Translations under genes and position numbers: made by a program | Shown here: positions 33,467-42,726 of the stretch, in pieces | Numbering within the stretch: position 1 is the first letter of the stretch | How the letters are laid out: every line of letters starts with the position of its first letter | The notes under the pieces: model-generated | Database searches by the model: none | Seen by the model: the letters and a program-made list of their open reading frames with translations, nothing else | What the model was told of the DNA's origin: nothing | Source of the DNA: Flaviramulus multivorans | Lineage (GTDB): Bacteria > Bacteroidota > Bacteroidia > Flavobacteriales > Flavobacteriaceae | Assembly: GCF_021728415.1 (NCBI RefSeq) | Contig: NZ_JAKKDV010000003.1 | Coordinates: forward strand, 276,878-340,877 | Reading direction: 5' to 3' | Length of the DNA stretch: 64,000 nucleotides

Positions 33467-34905
33467 AAAAAATCCTGATAGCAAATAGGGGTGAAATTGC
33501 CATAAGAGTGATGAAAACCGCTCAAAAAATGGGTATAAAAACTGTTGCAGTGTTTTCAACAGCTGATAGAAACGCTCCACATGTAAAGTTTGCTGATGAA
33601 GCTGTCTGTATAGGCGAACCACCTTCAAATCAATCCTATTTAAGAGGTGAAAAGATTATTGAAGTAGCCAAACAACTAAATGTAGATGCTATTCACCCTG
33701 GTTATGGTTTTTTAAGCGAAAATGCTTCTTTTTCAGAATTATGTGAAGCAAAAAATATCGTTTTTATCGGTCCACGTTCTAATGCCATCAAAATTATGGG
33801 AAGTAAATTAGCAGCCAAAGAGGCTGTTAAAAAGTACCATATTCCTATGGTTCCTGGAATAGATGAAGCTATTACCGATGTTAAAAAAGCGAAACAAATT
33901 GCCAAAGAGATTGGATTTCCTATTTTAATAAAGGCTTCAGCAGGTGGCGGCGGAAAAGGTATGCGTATTGTAGAAAAAGAAAACGATTTAGAGTCACAAA
34001 TGAATCGAGCCATTAGCGAAGCCACTTCAGCCTTTGGTGATGGTTCAGTTTTTATTGAAAAATATGTAACATCTCCAAGACATATCGAAATCCAAGTGAT
34101 GGCAGATAGTCATGGTCATATTTTGCATTTATTTGAACGTGAATGTAGTATACAGCGCAGACATCAAAAAGTAGTTGAAGAGGCACCATCAGCGGTTTTA
34201 TCGTCTGAACTACGCAAAAAAATGGGAGAAGCGGCCATTAAGGTTGCCGAGGCATGTGATTATTTAGGTGCTGGAACGGTAGAGTTTTTATTAGATGCAG
34301 ATCACAATTTCTACTTTTTAGAAATGAATACACGCCTACAAGTAGAGCATCCTGTAACCGAGTTAATTACCAATCTAGACTTGGTTGAATTACAAATTAG
34401 AGTCGCTCGCGGTGAATCACTTCAAATAAAGCAAGAGGACTTAAAGATTAACGGACATGCGCTCGAGTTACGCGTATATGCAGAAGACCCAACTAACGAT
34501 TTTTTACCTAGCGTTGGGCATTTGGATGTTTATAAAATTCCCTTTGGAAAAAACATAAGAGTTGATAACGGGTTTGAAGAAGGTATGGACATTCCTATTT
34601 ATTACGATCCGATGCTTTCAAAATTAATTACCTATGGCACTACCCGAGAAGAAGCAATTCAACTCATGATTCAGGCCATCGACAATTATCATGTTGAAGG
34701 CGTTCAAACGACACTCCCTTTTGGCAAATATGTTTGTGAACATGAAGCTTTTCGTTCTGGTAATTTCGACACCCATTTTGTAAAAAACTATTATTCACCA
34801 GAAAAATTAAAAGCAGAAACTGAAAATGAAGCTAAAATTGCCGCTTTAATAGCTTTAAAACAATATATAGAAGATCAAAAACTTTTAAGACTACCTAACC
34901 CCTAA
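33463..34905 (+). CDS. accC: Biotin carboxylase subunit of an acyl-CoA carboxylase
   Basis: 480 residues. ATP-dependent carboxylation of biotin on the carrier protein. N-terminal ILIANRGEIAIRVMKTA (4-20), ATP-grasp with IKASAGGGGKGMRIVE, the RHIEIQVMAD segment and EMNTRLQVEHPVTE (catalytic/metal region), then a C-terminal domain. Slightly longer than the E. coli AccC (449), as in propionyl-CoA carboxylases. The gene overlaps DUF1801 by 4 bases and is followed 3 bases later by the carboxyltransferase. Confidence 0.93.
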   Translation: MKKILIANRGEIAIRVMKTAQKMGIKTVAVFSTADRNAPHVKFADEAVCIGEPPSNQSYLRGEKIIEVAKQLNVDAIHPGYGFLSENASFSELCEAKNIVFIGPRSNAIKIMGSKLAAKEAVKKYHIPMVPGIDEAITDVKKAKQIAKEIGFPILIKASAGGGGKGMRIVEKENDLESQMNRAISEATSAFGDGSVFIEKYVTSPRHIEIQVMADSHGHILHLFERECSIQRRHQKVVEEAPSAVLSSELRKKMGEAAIKVAEACDYLGAGTVEFLLDADHNFYFLEMNTRLQVEHPVTELITNLDLVELQIRVARGESLQIKQEDLKINGHALELRVYAEDPTNDFLPSVGHLDVYKIPFGKNIRVDNGFEEGMDIPIYYDPMLSKLITYGTTREEAIQLMIQAIDNYHVEGVQTTLPFGKYVCEHEAFRSGNFDTHFVKNYYSPEKLKAETENEAKIAALIALKQYIEDQKLLRLPNP

Positions 34906-34908
34906 GCT

Positions 34909-36459
34909 ATGAATTCAAAAGAAGATAAAATAAATAAACTGAATGAGCGTATTGCATTAGCCCATTTAGGTGGTGGAAAAAAACGCATTGAGAAACAACA
35001 TCAAAAAAAGAAATTAACCGCCAGAGAGCGAGTTAATTATTTAATGGATGAAGGCTCTTTTGAAGAGATTGGTATGCTTGTAACCCATAGAACCAGTGAT
35101 TTTGGAATGGAAAACGAGCTATATTATGGAGATGGTGTTGTTACAGGTTATGGTACTGTAAACGGTAGATTAGTATACGTTTATGCCCAAGATTTCACTG
35201 TTTTTGGAGGCGCATTATCCGAAACTCATGCGGAAAAAATATGCAAAATCATGGATTTGGCTGTAAAAGTAGGAGCTCCTATTATTGGCTTAAATGATTC
35301 TGGTGGTGCTCGTATTCAGGAAGGCGTTCGATCTCTTGGTGGTTATGCAGATATATTCTACAGAAACGTTCAAGCATCAGGTGTTGTTCCACAAATATCT
35401 GCTATTATGGGGCCTTGTGCTGGAGGAGCTGTATATTCGCCTGCTATGACAGATTTTACCATTATGGTAGAAAACACAAGTTATATGTTTGTTACAGGAC
35501 CTAATGTTGTAAAAACCGTGACTAATGAAGAAGTTTCTAGCGAAGATTTAGGTGGTGCTTTTACCCACGCTTCTAAATCTGGAGTTGCACATAAAACATC
35601 AGCAAATGATGTTGAATGTTTAGAAGATGTAAAAAAGTTAATTAGTTATCTACCTCAAAACAATACTGAAACTCCACAAAAGTTAGAGTTTAATCTTAAT
35701 GATGAAATTAGGGATGTTTTGGCTGATATCGTGCCTGATAACCCAAATAAACCCTACGACATGCATCATGTTATAAAGGGCATTATTGATGATGAATCCT
35801 TTTATGAAATTCATAAAGATTATGCTGAAAACATCATTGTTGGTTTTGGACGTTTAGGAGGAAGAAGTATTGGTATTGTTGCCAATCAACCCATGTTTTT
35901 AGCTGGGGTTTTAGATGTTAACAGCTCCAAAAAAGCGGCACGTTTTACCCGCTTTTGTGATTGTTTTAATATACCCTTATTGGTACTGGTAGATGTTCCT
36001 GGGTTTTTACCTGGAACTGACCAAGAGTGGAACGGCATTATAGTACATGGTGCAAAATTATTGTACGCTTTAAGTGAAGCAACTGTCCCGAGAGTTACAG
36101 TAATTACTAGAAAAGCGTATGGAGGAGCATATGATGTAATGAACTCAAAACATATTGGCGCAGATATAAATTTCGCATGGCCTGGAGCAGAAATTGCTGT
36201 TATGGGCGCTAAAGGTGCTAGTGAGATTATCTTTAAAAAAGAAATAGCCTCTGCCGAAAACCCAGAAGGAAAATTAGCTGAAAAAGAAGCTGAATATGCT
36301 GAAAAATTTGCTAACCCATATAAAGCAGCACAACGTGGTTTTATAGATGAAGTCATTCTACCTAAAGAAACAAGGCGTAAATTAATTAAAGCCTTTTCTA
36401 TGCTCGAAGACAAGCACGTTGAAAAACCGAAGCGAAAACATGGAAACATTCCGCTTTAG
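34909..36459 (+). CDS. Acyl-CoA carboxylase carboxyltransferase subunit (propionyl-CoA type)
   Basis: 516 residues, typical of PccB-like carboxyltransferases in which both crotonase-like halves are on one chain. Seen: [53 protein letters not shown] (first oxyanion loop), [16 protein letters not shown], and [22 protein letters not shown] with [10 protein letters not shown] in the second half. It transfers carboxyl from biotin to an acyl-CoA; the full set of separate carrier, carboxylase and this subunit indicates propionyl-CoA carboxylation to methylmalonyl-CoA, although acetyl-CoA or other acyl-CoA cannot be excluded. Confidence 0.9.
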   Translation: MNSKEDKINKLNERIALAHLGGGKKRIEKQHQKKKLTARERVNYLMDEGSFEEIGMLVTHRTSDFGMENELYYGDGVVTGYGTVNGRLVYVYAQDFTVFGGALSETHAEKICKIMDLAVKVGAPIIGLNDSGGARIQEGVRSLGGYADIFYRNVQASGVVPQISAIMGPCAGGAVYSPAMTDFTIMVENTSYMFVTGPNVVKTVTNEEVSSEDLGGAFTHASKSGVAHKTSANDVECLEDVKKLISYLPQNNTETPQKLEFNLNDEIRDVLADIVPDNPNKPYDMHHVIKGIIDDESFYEIHKDYAENIIVGFGRLGGRSIGIVANQPMFLAGVLDVNSSKKAARFTRFCDCFNIPLLVLVDVPGFLPGTDQEWNGIIVHGAKLLYALSEATVPRVTVITRKAYGGAYDVMNSKHIGADINFAWPGAEIAVMGAKGASEIIFKKEIASAENPEGKLAEKEAEYAEKFANPYKAAQRGFIDEVILPKETRRKLIKAFSMLEDKHVEKPKRKHGNIPL

Positions 36460-36593
36460 TCGATATTATGTTGTCATTTAATGAAAATTTAACACTTATA
36501 AAAATCTAAACACTGTAGTTATATCGTATTTATTCAGTTTTGTTATTATTCTATTATTTAAAATTTTAACATACTAACGCACAATTATTTAAA

Positions 36594-36601
36594 TACTTTT
36601 G
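36594..36601 (+). promoter_or_regulatory. -7 promoter box of the serine hydrolase gene
   Basis: TACTTTTG, a perfect TAnnTTTG, 28 bases before the ATG at 36630; transcription would start near 36608. Confidence 0.6.
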
Positions 36602-36629
36602 CCTAACTTAAATTAATAATTTTCTTTCA

Positions 36630-37562
36630 ATGAAAAACAAGGTCTATTGCCTATTAATGTTTATCGGAATTAGCTTCGTAATGCATAGTCAAAAAGGACT
36701 ACCTATTCAAGTGCCTAATTCCAAAATACAGCCTTTAACTTCTTTGGCTGATAAAAACTTGCAGAATAAATTAACAAAAGAATTAAATGCAAATCCGAAA
36801 TGGAAAAGCTTAATGGCTAACAAGAAAATGGCCATTGGGGTTGTTGATTTAAGTGACCCTGAACAAATTAAATATGCTAGTATAAACGGCAACCATATGA
36901 TGTATGCTGCGAGTTTGCCTAAAATAGCCATTTTATTAGCTGCTATGGATGCCATAGACAAAGGTGAATTAAAAGAAACAGCCATTGTTAAAACAGATAT
37001 GCGTTTAATGATTAGCAAATCGGATAATCGCGCATCTACAAGAATGATTGATCGATTAGGTTATGCTAAGATTGAAAGTGTAATGACAGATCCTAAATAT
37101 AAGTTTTATGATGAAGGGAAAGGCGGAGGCCTATGGGTTGGTAAACGTTATGGTGGTGGTGGCAACACCAACAGAGAGCCATTAAAAAATTTAAGTCACG
37201 CTGCAACAGTAAGTCAAGTTTGTCGATACTATTATTTATTAGCTCATGGTAAACTGGTAAATGAAAAACGTTCAAAGCAGATGTTAGATATTATGGGGGA
37301 TCCCGATTTACATCATAAATTCGTTAATACAGTTGAAAAGATTGCACCGAACGCCAAATTATTTAGAAAATCTGGTTCATGGAGAAGTTATCATTCAGAT
37401 TCCATCTTAGTTTGGGGTAACGATCCTGAAAGACGCTATATTTTGGTAGCTTTAATTGATGATGCTGATGGTGAACATATTATAAGAAGTTTAGTAAAAC
37501 CTATTGAAAAAGCTCTTAAAGCAAGTAGCGTTGAGACAACGAATAATGTAGTATTAAACTAA
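36630..37562 (+). CDS. Exported class A beta-lactamase-like serine hydrolase
   Basis: 310 residues with a signal peptide ending near MHSQ (residue 21). The penicillin-binding fold is seen: S95-L-P-K98 (nucleophile SxxK), S131-D132-N133 (SDN) and K247-S248-G249 in place of KTG. A Glu in REPLKN (near 183) lies where class A enzymes have the deacylating Glu, but the surrounding omega-loop sequence is not standard. It could be a true beta-lactamase or a cell-wall related peptidase/esterase; the sequence does not decide. It has its own promoter. Confidence 0.82.
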   Translation: MKNKVYCLLMFIGISFVMHSQKGLPIQVPNSKIQPLTSLADKNLQNKLTKELNANPKWKSLMANKKMAIGVVDLSDPEQIKYASINGNHMMYAASLPKIAILLAAMDAIDKGELKETAIVKTDMRLMISKSDNRASTRMIDRLGYAKIESVMTDPKYKFYDEGKGGGLWVGKRYGGGGNTNREPLKNLSHAATVSQVCRYYYLLAHGKLVNEKRSKQMLDIMGDPDLHHKFVNTVEKIAPNAKLFRKSGSWRSYHSDSILVWGNDPERRYILVALIDDADGEHIIRSLVKPIEKALKASSVETTNNVVLN

Positions 37563-37627
37563 AATAGTTGGTTCTAAATTTTCTTTATTTAATTAGTGAT
37601 TTTGGTTAAAATCAAAATACAATATAT

Positions 37628-37635
37628 TAGTTTTG
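37628..37635 (+). promoter_or_regulatory. Promoter of the transporter-like/HEAT gene
   Basis: TAGTTTTG (perfect TAnnTTTG) with a TTG at 37602-37604, 23 bases upstream, as -33 box. Transcription would start near 37642, before the ATG at 37670. Confidence 0.6.
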
Positions 37636-37669
37636 TGCCGTAATTACTTATCATGTAACTGCGGCACAA

Positions 37670-40498
37670 ATGCTTAAAAGTAAATTGAACAACTCCATGT
37701 CAATTATTAATACCTTTAAATTATATATTCTTAAGATTTTTGACCTGAAAGAAGAAGAGCTAAATAAAACTCTTTTACTTCAGCTTAATATATTTATAAT
37801 TATCACCACCCTGCTAATTATAAAACCAACTGTAAATTCATTATTTCTTTCAGAACTAACCTCGAATGCTCTACCTCTTGGTTATGTGCTAACAGCCTTA
37901 TTAGCAATAATTGGCTATCACTTTTACGATAAAGCTTTAGAGCGTTACCCGCTAAATATTATTATTGACAGAACCATAATTGGTTCTGTTATTTCACTCA
38001 TATTATTTGCCATCGCTTTTAATTTTAATCTAGCTAATGGTATACTTATGTATATTCCTTATATATGGGTGGCTATTTTTGGATTATTAACGGCATCACA
38101 ATTTTGGATTTTAGCAAACCTTGTTTATAACGTAAGAGAAGCTAAACGCGTATTTGGTTTTATTGGTGCTGGAGCTATTGCTGGTGGTATATTTGGGGGT
38201 TACCTAACTTCTTTACTAACCAATTTCTTAGAAACTGAAGATTTATTGTTTGTAGCTGCTATACTATTGTTAGGGTGTATACCAATCACTCGATATATTT
38301 GGAAACACGAGGTTATTAAATTGAATCCTTACCAAGTATCGTTAAGAACGAACCCAAAAGGAGAATCTCCAATAAAACTTATTAAGCAATCAAAACTATT
38401 AAGTTTAATAGCTTTAGTTATTGGTATTAGTGTTTTAATAGCCAAATTGGTTGATTATCAGTACAGTGATTATGCGTCAAAACTTATTTCAGATCAAGAT
38501 GAGTTAACATCATTTTTTGGTTTTTGGTTTTCAACGCTTAGCGTTATATCCTTATTAATTCAATTATTCTTAACTAAACGCATTGTAGGTACTTTTGGTG
38601 TTGGTAAGTCTTTATTATGGTTACCTTCTGGAATTTTAGTTGGTTCGGTTTTACTGCTCATCATTCCTCAATTATGGGTTGTAGTATTCATTAAAATTGT
38701 AGATGGCAGTTTAAAACAGTCGGTTAATAAAGCAGCTACAGAACTACTTTCAATTCCTATTCCTATTGAAATTAAAAAGAAAACAAAAACGTTCACCGAC
38801 GTTGTAATAGATAGTATAGCTACAGGCTTAGCAGGGTTTATTCTTATATTTTTTATAAATGGTTTAAACATTTCATCTACTTACATAAGTTTAATAATTA
38901 TAGCTTTAATCTCTATTTGGCTATATTTTATTTATCACCTAAGATTAGAATACATAACCGCATTTAAAAGTTTATTGGATGAAAAATCTCAAACTAAAAA
39001 AGAAAAAAGCATAAAGGAAGATATAAAAGTAACCTCTATTGTAGATACTGTTAAGCGTGTTCTAAATACTGGTACAGCAAGTCAAATTATTCACATGCTT
39101 CAAAAAACGCTTGAAGTGAAAGATGAACGTTTCTTTTCTACATTTAAAAAACTTCTATCTCACAATTCACCAAAAGTTAAGGTTTTGGCTATTGAGAACC
39201 TATATTTTTTACGAACCGAGAATTTATGCGACATCATAGGATTAATGGTAAAAGAAGAAAATCAAGAAGTAACCACATCAGCCTTCCGTTATTTGTTAAA
39301 GCATAATAAAAAGAATACAGTAGAGCTATTTAACCACTACTTAGAAAGTGATGACAAAACTATAAAAAATGCGGCGCTGATAGGTCTATCGCAAGAGTTG
39401 AGAAACAATATAGTACTTCAAAATAAATTTAGTTTAGAACAACACGTTGAAGCAGCTTTAATTGAGTTTAACAAACTAATTGATGAAAATGAAAAAAAGC
39501 ACTGTATGCAAGCCATACTTGAGGCCATTGGGCATGCACGTTTGGAACGCTACTATAATGTTATAAAGGTAGAGTTAAATTCTAAAAACCCTGAAATTTT
39601 AAGAACAGCTATTAATAGCGCTTCAAAAACATTAGATAGACAGTTTATTACACCTATAGTTTCCTATTTATCAACAAAAGAGACAAGGAAACAAGCTATT
39701 GAAGCTTTATATTTTTTTGGCGAACCTATCATCGATACATTATATGAATTAATTAAAAACGATAAAATAGATCAGGAAGATGCTCAACTAGCTCTTACCG
39801 TTATAGAAAAATTTGCATCTCAAAAAGCCGTAAGCAGATTAATAAAACTAACAGAAAACACGGAGCATTTAATTAAAATTGAAGCTATAGAATGCTTGAA
39901 ACGATTAAAATGGAAACATCCTAACCTAATAATTAAAGACCGACTTATAGTAGACAAGATTTTGGATGAGTGCCACTTGTATCAAAATACACTTTCTGTA
40001 ATTCACACACAAATTGTTATTCAATACAAAAAGAACAGTCAAAATTTGCAAGCGGAAGAAAACCAAGCGCGGATAGCTTTAATAAACTTATTGGAACAAC
40101 GATTAGACCGCCAATTACAGCGTATGTTTAAATTTTTGGGCATTAAATACCCTCCACAAGATGTTGACCCCATTTTTAATACAATATTAAATGGGAAAGA
40201 AGAACAACGACTTCATGCTATTGAGTTTTTAGATAATATTTTAGATAAACAACTTAAAAAGGAACTTATTCCTGTTGCAGAATCTATTTTATATGAAACA
40301 AATACTGAAGAAAAAATTAAGAAATTAAACGTTAAAATATTAAGCGAAATAGAGTGTTATAACGAATTATTAAATCGAAAAGATTCAAAACTTAAACTGG
40401 CTGTAATATATCTTATTGAACAATCAAAAAACCCTGAGTTTAATTCGCTTTTAGATAAGATAACACAGAACGAGCTTGATAAAAACGAAAAAAACTAA
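37670..40498 (+). CDS. NTP/NDP-transporter-like membrane protein fused to a HEAT-repeat domain
   Basis: 942 residues. The first ~430 form an 11-12 helix membrane domain resembling the ATP/ADP translocase (Npt1/Npt2, TLC) branch of the major facilitator fold (LLLQLNIFIIITTLLIIKP, FWILANLVYNVREAKRVFGF, then DYQYSDYASKLI). About residues 480-930 are soluble and made of repeated paired helices of HEAT type (VKVLAIENLYFLR, LIKIEAIECLKRLKWKHPN, EEQRLHAIEFLDNIL). The ATP/ADP exchangers of parasites lack the HEAT part; free-living Bacteroidota have such fusions with unknown cargo. The start may instead be the ATG at 37697. Single gene. Confidence 0.8.
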   Translation: MLKSKLNNSMSIINTFKLYILKIFDLKEEELNKTLLLQLNIFIIITTLLIIKPTVNSLFLSELTSNALPLGYVLTALLAIIGYHFYDKALERYPLNIIIDRTIIGSVISLILFAIAFNFNLANGILMYIPYIWVAIFGLLTASQFWILANLVYNVREAKRVFGFIGAGAIAGGIFGGYLTSLLTNFLETEDLLFVAAILLLGCIPITRYIWKHEVIKLNPYQVSLRTNPKGESPIKLIKQSKLLSLIALVIGISVLIAKLVDYQYSDYASKLISDQDELTSFFGFWFSTLSVISLLIQLFLTKRIVGTFGVGKSLLWLPSGILVGSVLLLIIPQLWVVVFIKIVDGSLKQSVNKAATELLSIPIPIEIKKKTKTFTDVVIDSIATGLAGFILIFFINGLNISSTYISLIIIALISIWLYFIYHLRLEYITAFKSLLDEKSQTKKEKSIKEDIKVTSIVDTVKRVLNTGTASQIIHMLQKTLEVKDERFFSTFKKLLSHNSPKVKVLAIENLYFLRTENLCDIIGLMVKEENQEVTTSAFRYLLKHNKKNTVELFNHYLESDDKTIKNAALIGLSQELRNNIVLQNKFSLEQHVEAALIEFNKLIDENEKKHCMQAILEAIGHARLERYYNVIKVELNSKNPEILRTAINSASKTLDRQFITPIVSYLSTKETRKQAIEALYFFGEPIIDTLYELIKNDKIDQEDAQLALTVIEKFASQKAVSRLIKLTENTEHLIKIEAIECLKRLKWKHPNLIIKDRLIVDKILDECHLYQNTLSVIHTQIVIQYKKNSQNLQAEENQARIALINLLEQRLDRQLQRMFKFLGIKYPPQDVDPIFNTILNGKEEQRLHAIEFLDNILDKQLKKELIPVAESILYETNTEEKIKKLNVKILSEIECYNELLNRKDSKLKLAVIYLIEQSKNPEFNSLLDKITQNELDKNEKN

Positions 40499-40521
40499 GG
40501 TAAAAAATTTTCTTAATTCAA

Positions 40522-41463
40522 TTAATGACTAGCTTTAGATTTTAACGAAGCCACTATACCCGCTAATAAGGCTAACAAAATAAACCCTAGTGAGAACCAT
40601 TCTGGAAACTTATATACGTGAGCGAGAAGCAATTTTATTCCAACAAATCCTAATATAGCAACTAAGCTATATTTTATAAAGTAGAATTTACTGGTCATAT
40701 TACTTAAAAAGAAATACATTGATCTTAACCCTAGTATAGCTAATATGTTAGAACTAAAAACTATAAATGGGTCTGTAGTAATTGCCAAAATAGCTGGAAT
40801 ACTATCAAATGCAAAGAGTATATCTGTAAATTCAATTAAAATTAAGACTAAAAATAGCGGAGTTGCAACAAGTAAATGTTTCTTTCTAACGAAAAAATAC
40901 TCGCTTTCTACATTAGAAGATATTGGCATAACTTTTCTTAAAGTCCTATAAACAAATGATTTTTTAGGGTTAAATTCATTTTCTGATTTTGAAAACAATA
41001 GTTTGATTGCCGTAAGTATTAAAAAAACACCAAAAACATAGGTTATCCATTCAAATTCTGTGAAAATTGTAACACCAAAAAAAATCAAAACGGCTCTAAA
41101 AACAATAGCGCCCATAATGCCCCAAAACAGTACTCGGTGCTGGTATTGTTGTGGAATTCTGAATGAAGAAAATATAACAGCAATAACAAAAATATTATCG
41201 ACACTTAATGATAGTTCAATAAGATATCCTGTTACATATTTCAATGATGCGTCAACAGGTGCTAAATTAGTAGGATTATTTACCCAACCATTTTTAAAAA
41301 TCACATAAATTAAAAATGAAAAACTTAAAGCAATACTTATCCAAACAAACGTCCAAATAGAAGCTTCTTTAGTTGAAATAATGTGCGGAGTTTTATTAAA
41401 GACCCCTAAATCTAAAGCTAGAAAAATTAAAATAACCGAAATAAATATGATCCAAACTATCAT
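40522..41463 (-). CDS. TerC family membrane protein
   Basis: 313 residues with about nine transmembrane segments. TerC motifs: YVTGYLIELSLSVDNIFVIAVIF with its acidic residues in the membrane, FRIPQQYQHRVLFWGIMGAI, and LVLILIEFTDILFAFDSIPAILAIT. Family members (TerC, Alx) are implicated in tellurite resistance and manganese export; the substrate here is unknown. It is in the same direction as the upstream serine hydrolase and dikinase-like genes, with one base between it and the hydrolase stop, so all three form one operon. Confidence 0.9.
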   Translation of the reverse strand: MIVWIIFISVILIFLALDLGVFNKTPHIISTKEASIWTFVWISIALSFSFLIYVIFKNGWVNNPTNLAPVDASLKYVTGYLIELSLSVDNIFVIAVIFSSFRIPQQYQHRVLFWGIMGAIVFRAVLIFFGVTIFTEFEWITYVFGVFLILTAIKLLFSKSENEFNPKKSFVYRTLRKVMPISSNVESEYFFVRKKHLLVATPLFLVLILIEFTDILFAFDSIPAILAITTDPFIVFSSNILAILGLRSMYFFLSNMTSKFYFIKYSLVAILGFVGIKLLLAHVYKFPEWFSLGFILLALLAGIVASLKSKASH

Positions 41464-41464
41464 A

Positions 41465-42724
41465 TTATTTCCTAATCACCTTATCAATACTTGCTGCTAG
41501 CATCATATGATCGGTTGCCGAGTTTTTTCTTAGCACATTGGTCATTAAAACTACAATATAATTACAATTATCAGGATGCTCAACAATCGCCACCGAGTTC
41601 ATGAAATTTTGAACATTTCCCATATACTTTCCACAAGCTTCCCCTTTACTCCTATCACATTTATACAAACTTCCAGATTTAAAATAGACTGCTGCTTCCT
41701 TTAAAACAGGCGATTGGGCATAGCGTATACGTCTGTCTGTCATATACATCAATCGCTTCATTTCTAAGCTCGATTCAGTATCCACAACATTGCCTTGCTC
41801 CAATTGCACTAAAAATTTCATTAAGCCCTGAGTAGTACCAATACTTCCACCTTTATCTCCAACATACGTATTGGCACCTCTAGTAAAAAAACTACCTAAA
41901 CGCCATTCATTATGTGTAATTCCTAACTCACGCAATGGGAGATTGACAACATCATTTCCAATATCCGTTAATTCTTTTCTTGGTGTCGTTTTAAAATAAG
42001 CCAAAGCATCTTCCTCAGTAAGATCTGGATATTTATCACCAAAAGCCTGCATTAAAAGTACTTCGCGCCAAAGAATACTTGCTGCGCCATTGTTACTTAC
42101 GGATAGCATATGATCTGCCCATTCAAAAAGAGTGAAAACATCACTAGCAATGACTTGACGTTTTACTAGTTTTTGAGTTTCAATATTGAAAATAGGAATT
42201 GTATGTTCGTCTGTTAATCCCCAAACTCCAGCTTTTACAGATTTATTTCGAAGTAACTCTAGTCGCTTTTCAAAATCATCGGGATAAATTTTAGCTAACT
42301 GGTTGAATAACCCAACTAACACCGCAATTTTTCCAACACTTCCTGGTTGGTAACCAGCTGTTTCATTACGATGGGCATAACGTACATGATTAATGTCCGA
42401 AATATCTAAAACAGAAAGGGAATAGCTTTTATCTAAACCCCTAAATAAATTATTGATTTCCTTTTGAAAGTTCTCATCAACTTTCATGTAACAGTGCACA
42501 CTATCATTCTTTTTAGGAAGTAAGTTTAACTTAATATCCATATAGGATTTTAATGCGCCATCTGGAATTTTTGTAGGGTCTTTAAGCTCACCACTTTTAA
42601 TAAGCTCCAAGCGTTTTAAACGTTTTATTCCCGTATGCTCATAACCATCAATAGGATAAAAATGCACCGCTGTAAAGGCTGAACACAAAAAAAGAACACT
42701 GACAATAAAAATTAGTTTTTTCAT
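41465..42724 (-). CDS. Exported beta-lactamase-fold serine hydrolase
   Basis: 419 residues with a signal peptide ending near AFTAVHF (about residue 21). S129-V-G-K132 (QPGSVGK) is the nucleophile motif, S210-N211-N212 takes the SxN position and KSGS (in YFKSGSLYKC) replaces KTG. Extra cysteines (KCDRSKGEACGKY) near the C-terminal motif could form a disulfide. The length exceeds class A lactamases, and the N-terminal ~100 residues are extra. Gene order suggests that it works with the dikinase-like protein, whose stop is 2 bases upstream of this ATG. Peptidase, esterase or lactamase activity cannot be told apart. Confidence 0.8.
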   Translation of the reverse strand: MKKLIFIVSVLFLCSAFTAVHFYPIDGYEHTGIKRLKRLELIKSGELKDPTKIPDGALKSYMDIKLNLLPKKNDSVHCYMKVDENFQKEINNLFRGLDKSYSLSVLDISDINHVRYAHRNETAGYQPGSVGKIAVLVGLFNQLAKIYPDDFEKRLELLRNKSVKAGVWGLTDEHTIPIFNIETQKLVKRQVIASDVFTLFEWADHMLSVSNNGAASILWREVLLMQAFGDKYPDLTEEDALAYFKTTPRKELTDIGNDVVNLPLRELGITHNEWRLGSFFTRGANTYVGDKGGSIGTTQGLMKFLVQLEQGNVVDTESSLEMKRLMYMTDRRIRYAQSPVLKEAAVYFKSGSLYKCDRSKGEACGKYMGNVQNFMNSVAIVEHPDNCNYIVVLMTNVLRKNSATDHMMLAASIDKVIRK

Positions 42725-42726
42725 TT

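Noticed and set aside
35886..36449. Minus-strand frame of 187 codons opposite the carboxyltransferase gene
   Set aside because: Long only because the codon use of the real gene avoids stops on the other strand; no motif.
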